Source: AWTP1-13 sp039808585
GTDB taxonomy: Bacteria > Pseudomonadota > Alphaproteobacteria > Rhizobiales > Hyphomicrobiaceae
Length of the DNA: 6,995 nt
Reading direction: 5' to 3'
Assembly (NCBI GenBank): GCA_039808585.1
Contig: JBDHTJ010000221.1
Location: 1 to 6,995 of the forward strand
Under the pieces are notes generated by a model. It did not search any database. It was not told where the DNA came from and saw only the letters and a list, made by a program, of their open reading frames with translations. This document shows positions 4,155-6,995 of this stretch, piece by piece (the stretch's first letter is position 1; the number at the start of each line of letters is the position of its first letter). A program made the translations under genes and the position numbers.

Positions 4155-6560
4155 GTGGGCATGCGGCGCCTCCATGTTTGGCTTGTGGTCAGTGTGACCG
4201 GCTGCATCATTGCGGGCCTCGTCCCCCTGCTGCTCACCTATGCCGAACTCAACCTGCTGCAGCAGCAGGCCCAACAGCTTCACGCCACCAATGCACTCGC
4301 CACACAGGCGCGCGAAGCTGCCCACCACGTCACGAAGGCCATGGAGGCCGCAGGCGGGGAAGGAGCACAGGCCGCGTTCAGCCAGGCCGAAGGGGCCCTT
4401 GCAGACCTGGGTAACGCACTCACAGCACGCGTAGGCGAAGGGCGCCTTCCCGAGCTGGGGCTTGCTGCGCTTGCTGTCTCCGAGGCCGCCGTCTCGCTCG
4501 CCGCCCCCATTGATCCGGCAGACCTGACCCGCGCGAGATCCGAAGCCAGCGCGTTGATCGCCAGGGCGGATCTCCACGTCAGCGATGCAGAGCGCGAACT
4601 GCGCACCGCCACCGACGAAAGTGTACGCAAGCTGTTCGACCGCTTCGGGTCGATTGCAATCCTGCTGTTGAGCACGATCGGCGTGGGCTGCACCATCGCC
4701 GCCGTGGGATCGATCAGCATCTTCCGTTCCCTCCAGCGCGCCGCCCAGAGCAAGGCGGCCTTGCAAGAAGCCGAGAGCATCCTGCGCCAGCGCACCCTGC
4801 AGCTGACCGAGGCGCACCGCCTGGGCAAGCTCGGCGAATATCGCTTTTCGAGCGACATGAAGACTGTCGAGCTAGGCCCCGAAGCACAGGCACTTCTGCG
4901 TCTGCCTTCGTCGCAGGCAAGCCTGAGGGTCGAGGCCTTCAGCGCAATGTTCATGGACGCGCGCAGCGCCCGCATGGCCTCACTCCGCCAGCAGCCCGGC
5001 GGCGCCGGCGCTACCAACACCATCGACGTGCAGATGCGCCGCGGCGACGGCTCCATCGGCGACTTCTCGCTGACCACGAAGCCGATCTCCGGACCGGACG
5101 GCTCGTTCGCCGGCATCTTCGGCACGCTGCAGGACATTTCCGATCGCAAGGCTGCAGAGAGCCAGCTCGAACAGATCGCCTATTGCGATCCCTTGACCGG
5201 CCTTGCCAACCGGAGCCGCTTCAACAAGGAGTTGGCCCAGTCGCTGTCGCGCATCGACATCGAAGGTGGTGATTGCGCCCTGATGCTCATCGATATCGAT
5301 CGCTTCAAGGAGGTGAACGACACCCTCGGCCACGGGGCCGGCGATGAATTGCTGATCAAGATCGGCGTGCTTTTGTGGCGCATGACGACGGGCAAGGGTT
5401 TCCTCGCACGCCTTGGCGGCGACGAGTACGCGATCATCTTCTCCGGCAATACCGACAGGGCTTTCCTCTCTGCCTGCGCCGAAAGGATCACGAAGGCGCT
5501 GTCCGCATCGTTCACCCTCGAGCGTGGCGAGGTGGATGTCGGGGCCAGCATCGGCATTTCGCGCGCACCCGCTGATGGCCGCACGGCAAGCGACTTGCTG
5601 CGGAACGCGGATCTGGCCCTCTACAAGGCCAAGGAAAACGGCCGCGGCGGCTACGCCTTCTTCACCGCGGATCTGGATCTGGCTGCCCAGACGAAGGCAA
5701 CGCTCGCAAAGGAGTTGCGGCACGCGCTTGCGCACTCATCCGCGGGGCTGCATCTGCACTATCAGCCGCAGGTTGAGATCGCCACGGGCTTGGTCACGGG
5801 CTTCGAAGCGCTGATACGATGGACGCATCCGCAGCGCGGTGAGATCTCGCCCGCGGAGTTCATACCCATTGCAGAAAGCACGAACCTGATTTCCGACGTT
5901 GGAAACTGGGTGCTTCGGCAGGCCGCGCGGCAGGCCAAGGCCTGGATCGATGCCGGAGCGCCGCCGCGCGAGGTGTCCGTCAACGTTTCGGCGGCGCAGC
6001 TGTGCTGTGCGGATTTCGTGGCCGAGGTGGCGAGCGTACTGCGCGAAACCATGCTGCCCGCCCACCTCCTCTGTCTCGAACTGACCGAGAGCGTGATGGT
6101 GGACTACGCCGAAGGGCGCGTGCGCACGGCAATGAAGGCCTTGAAGGGGCTGGGCGTGACGCTGGCGCTGGACGATTTCGGCACCAGCTACTCGTCGCTT
6201 GGACATCTGGCAGAGCTGCCCCTCGACAAGCTCAAGATCGACCGCGTCTTCGTGCATGGCAGCGTCACATCGCATCGTGCGCATGCCTTGCTGAAGGGCA
6301 TCATTGCCCTCGGCCGCAGGCTTGGCATGACGGTGATCGCGGAAGGGGCAGAAACAGCCGCCGAGGTGGCATTGCTGCGTGATGCGGAGTGCGACATGGT
6401 GCAGGGCTTCGTGTTCGGGCCCGCGCTCCCACCCGTGGAAGCCCGACGCATCGCCGATCGCAGTGACGAGGTGCCGTTGGTGGAACCGACAACGCCTTCC
6501 CCAGCCTTTATGCCAGCCTTTATGGAAGAGCAGATCAGGGAACTGCGCGCGGTCGGCTGA
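4155..6560 (+). CDS. Membrane-anchored PAS-GGDEF-EAL protein (cyclic-di-GMP synthesis/breakdown)
   Basis: This 801-residue inner-membrane protein has, in order: a transmembrane helix at about 7-30; an apparently helical periplasmic segment at 31-165 with no recognised sensor domain; a second transmembrane helix at 167-190; a coiled-coil-like linker at 192-222; a PAS domain at about 223-333 ending DISDRKAAE; a GGDEF domain at about 340-505; and an EAL domain at about 515-768. The cyclase motifs are intact (IDIDRFKEVND from 379; GGDEY at 421-425, a tolerated F-to-Y change), but no RxxD inhibitory site lies upstream. The EAL domain keeps E551-A-L, N610, E642, D673-D674, K694, the AEGAET loop (729-734) and Q750-G, so phosphodiesterase activity is likely. 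Either or both activities are possible. The GTG start at 4155 has a weak GGAA 8 bases upstream; ATG at 4161 is the alternative. The signal sensed is unknown. Confidence 0.93.
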   Translation: MGMRRLHVWLVVSVTGCIIAGLVPLLLTYAELNLLQQQAQQLHATNALATQAREAAHHVTKAMEAAGGEGAQAAFSQAEGALADLGNALTARVGEGRLPELGLAALAVSEAAVSLAAPIDPADLTRARSEASALIARADLHVSDAERELRTATDESVRKLFDRFGSIAILLLSTIGVGCTIAAVGSISIFRSLQRAAQSKAALQEAESILRQRTLQLTEAHRLGKLGEYRFSSDMKTVELGPEAQALLRLPSSQASLRVEAFSAMFMDARSARMASLRQQPGGAGATNTIDVQMRRGDGSIGDFSLTTKPISGPDGSFAGIFGTLQDISDRKAAESQLEQIAYCDPLTGLANRSRFNKELAQSLSRIDIEGGDCALMLIDIDRFKEVNDTLGHGAGDELLIKIGVLLWRMTTGKGFLARLGGDEYAIIFSGNTDRAFLSACAERITKALSASFTLERGEVDVGASIGISRAPADGRTASDLLRNADLALYKAKENGRGGYAFFTADLDLAAQTKATLAKELRHALAHSSAGLHLHYQPQVEIATGLVTGFEALIRWTHPQRGEISPAEFIPIAESTNLISDVGNWVLRQAARQAKAWIDAGAPPREVSVNVSAAQLCCADFVAEVASVLRETMLPAHLLCLELTESVMVDYAEGRVRTAMKALKGLGVTLALDDFGTSYSSLGHLAELPLDKLKIDRVFVHGSVTSHRAHALLKGIIALGRRLGMTVIAEGAETAAEVALLRDAECDMVQGFVFGPALPPVEARRIADRSDEVPLVEPTTPSPAFMPAFMEEQIRELRAVG
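6501..6524 (+). repeat. In-frame 12-base tandem duplication near the 3' end of the GGDEF-EAL gene
   Basis: CCAGCCTTTATG occurs twice without a gap (6501-6512 and 6513-6524), encoding PAFM twice at residues 783-790. It lies in the tail after the EAL domain, so a change in copy number would alter tail length by four residues without shifting the frame. It looks like a recent slippage duplication. Confidence 0.75.
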
Positions 6561-6580
6561 GGGAAAAGCGCAGCCTTATC

Positions 6581-6919
6581 CTACTCCTCATTCAAACCTT
6601 GCAGGTAGGCCAGCAGCGCGTCGATTTCCCTCGGCTCGAACACGAAGCGCGGCATGGCCGGATGCCCGGTCACGATCCCTTCCGCGAAAGCTTCAGCCAG
6701 ATTTTCGACCGGGTAGCGCTTGGAAAGCGCACGGAACGGCGGTGCGACGCCCATCGGGCTGTCCCCCTTGCGGCCGATGGCATGGCAGCGGCTGCAAAGG
6801 CGTGCGGCGATCTCCTCGCCTTGCTCTGCCGTCACTTGTGCCTGGGCAGAGGTTGCCGACATCACGGCGCCAAGCACGAGCAGCGCCGAAAGCCGTACGC
6901 GCATCGCCAGTGAGATCAT
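6581..6919 (-). CDS. Small exported class I cytochrome c
   Basis: The 112-residue precursor begins MISLAMRVRLSALLVLGA with a typical Sec signal peptide, with probable cleavage after SAQA at about residue 27, leaving a mature protein of about 85 residues. One covalent haem is attached at C42-S-R-C45-H46, His46 being an axial ligand; Met89 in GHPAMPRF is the likely sixth ligand. The protein should act as a periplasmic electron carrier; its partner is not in the window. I prefer the ATG at 6919 because it gives a clean signal peptide and has AGAGGA/GGAG purine stretches upstream. A longer reading from a TTG at 6991 would add 24 unsuited residues and begins inside an FNR-type box. The gene converges on the GGDEF-EAL gene with a 20-base gap. 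Expression is probably controlled by oxygen through the box at 6978-6991. Confidence 0.9.
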   Translation of the reverse strand: MISLAMRVRLSALLVLGAVMSATSAQAQVTAEQGEEIAARLCSRCHAIGRKGDSPMGVAPPFRALSKRYPVENLAEAFAEGIVTGHPAMPRFVFEPREIDALLAYLQGLNEE

Positions 6920-6977
6920 GGCTCCGTTTCCTCTGCCATTGGGCGAGCAACTTTGGCGGCCCTCGAGACGCGGAGCA

Positions 6978-6991
6978 TTGATCGTCATCAA
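6978..6991. promoter_or_regulatory. FNR/FixK-type binding site (anaerobox) upstream of the cytochrome c gene
   Basis: TTGAT-cgtc-ATCAA is a perfect match to the FNR/FixK consensus TTGAT-N4-ATCAA. Its centre lies about 65 bases upstream of the cytochrome c ATG at 6919. If it works as a class II activator site centred at -41.5, transcription would begin near 6943 with a leader of about 24 bases; the bases at the matching -10 position read CAAAGT on the minus strand, a weak hexamer. Because the site is symmetric and near the window edge, it could also serve a divergent gene beyond 6995. Confidence 0.7.
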
Positions 6992-6995
6992 GGTT

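Noticed and set aside
4254..4265. Perfect 12-base palindrome CTGCTGCAGCAG
   Set aside because: It is coding sequence for a Leu-Leu-Gln-Gln stretch; CTG and CAG codons are complementary, so the palindrome follows from codon use.
4134..4817. A 227-codon minus-strand open frame opposite the start of the GGDEF-EAL gene
   Set aside because: It overlaps the membrane and periplasmic coding region on the other strand, has low-complexity composition and no domain; a shadow frame.
6555..6575. GGCTG/CAGCC inverted repeat at the GGDEF-EAL/cytochrome convergent junction as a terminator
   Set aside because: Only five base pairs with an 11-base loop and no T-tract; too weak to call.
6920..6991. N-terminal extension of the cytochrome c gene from a TTG at 6991
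   Set aside because: The extension would put 24 polar residues before a clear signal peptide, and its start codon is part of the FNR-type box; ATG at 6919 is better.

Overview
The window looks like chromosomal DNA of a GC-rich alphaproteobacterium, probably of the Rhizobiales/Hyphomicrobiales type. This rests on overall base composition, codon use, the cysteine synthase sequence style and the cysK-alaX-sseA arrangement; no rRNA or species marker is present, so genus is not claimed. Coding density is very high. There is no tRNA, rRNA, CRISPR array, insertion sequence or prophage-like gene, and all genes share the same base composition.

Layout. Bases 1-1892 hold a tight same-strand run: the 3' end of a cysteine synthase gene, an alanyl-tRNA editing protein (AlaX type) and a 3-mercaptopyruvate sulfurtransferase, with gaps of only 25-27 bases. 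A 141-base gap with a strong GC-rich hairpin and an 8-base direct repeat precedes an Old Yellow Enzyme family flavin oxidoreductase (2034-3149). This gene converges on a crotonase-fold (enoyl-CoA hydratase/isomerase family) gene on the minus strand (3172-3963). The junction is a perfect 10-bp hairpin whose loop contains the crotonase stop codon. A 191-base, AT-richer divergent intergenic region (3964-4154) separates the crotonase gene from a large membrane-anchored PAS-GGDEF-EAL cyclic-di-GMP protein (4155-6560). That gene converges on a small exported class I cytochrome c gene (6581-6919, minus). Sixty bases upstream of the cytochrome start, at 6978-6991, is a perfect TTGAT-N4-ATCAA FNR/FixK-type box.

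How the genes fit together. The first three genes link cysteine synthesis, sulfur transfer from 3-mercaptopyruvate and removal of serine or glycine mischarged on tRNA(Ala). The oxidoreductase and crotonase are metabolic singletons with no pathway partner in view. The GGDEF-EAL protein and the cytochrome c are separate transcription units. The cytochrome is probably controlled by oxygen through an FNR/FixK regulator. I found no clear previously undescribed multi-gene system. The most informative observations are the FNR-type box, the crotonase homologue lacking both canonical catalytic glutamates, and the junction hairpin.
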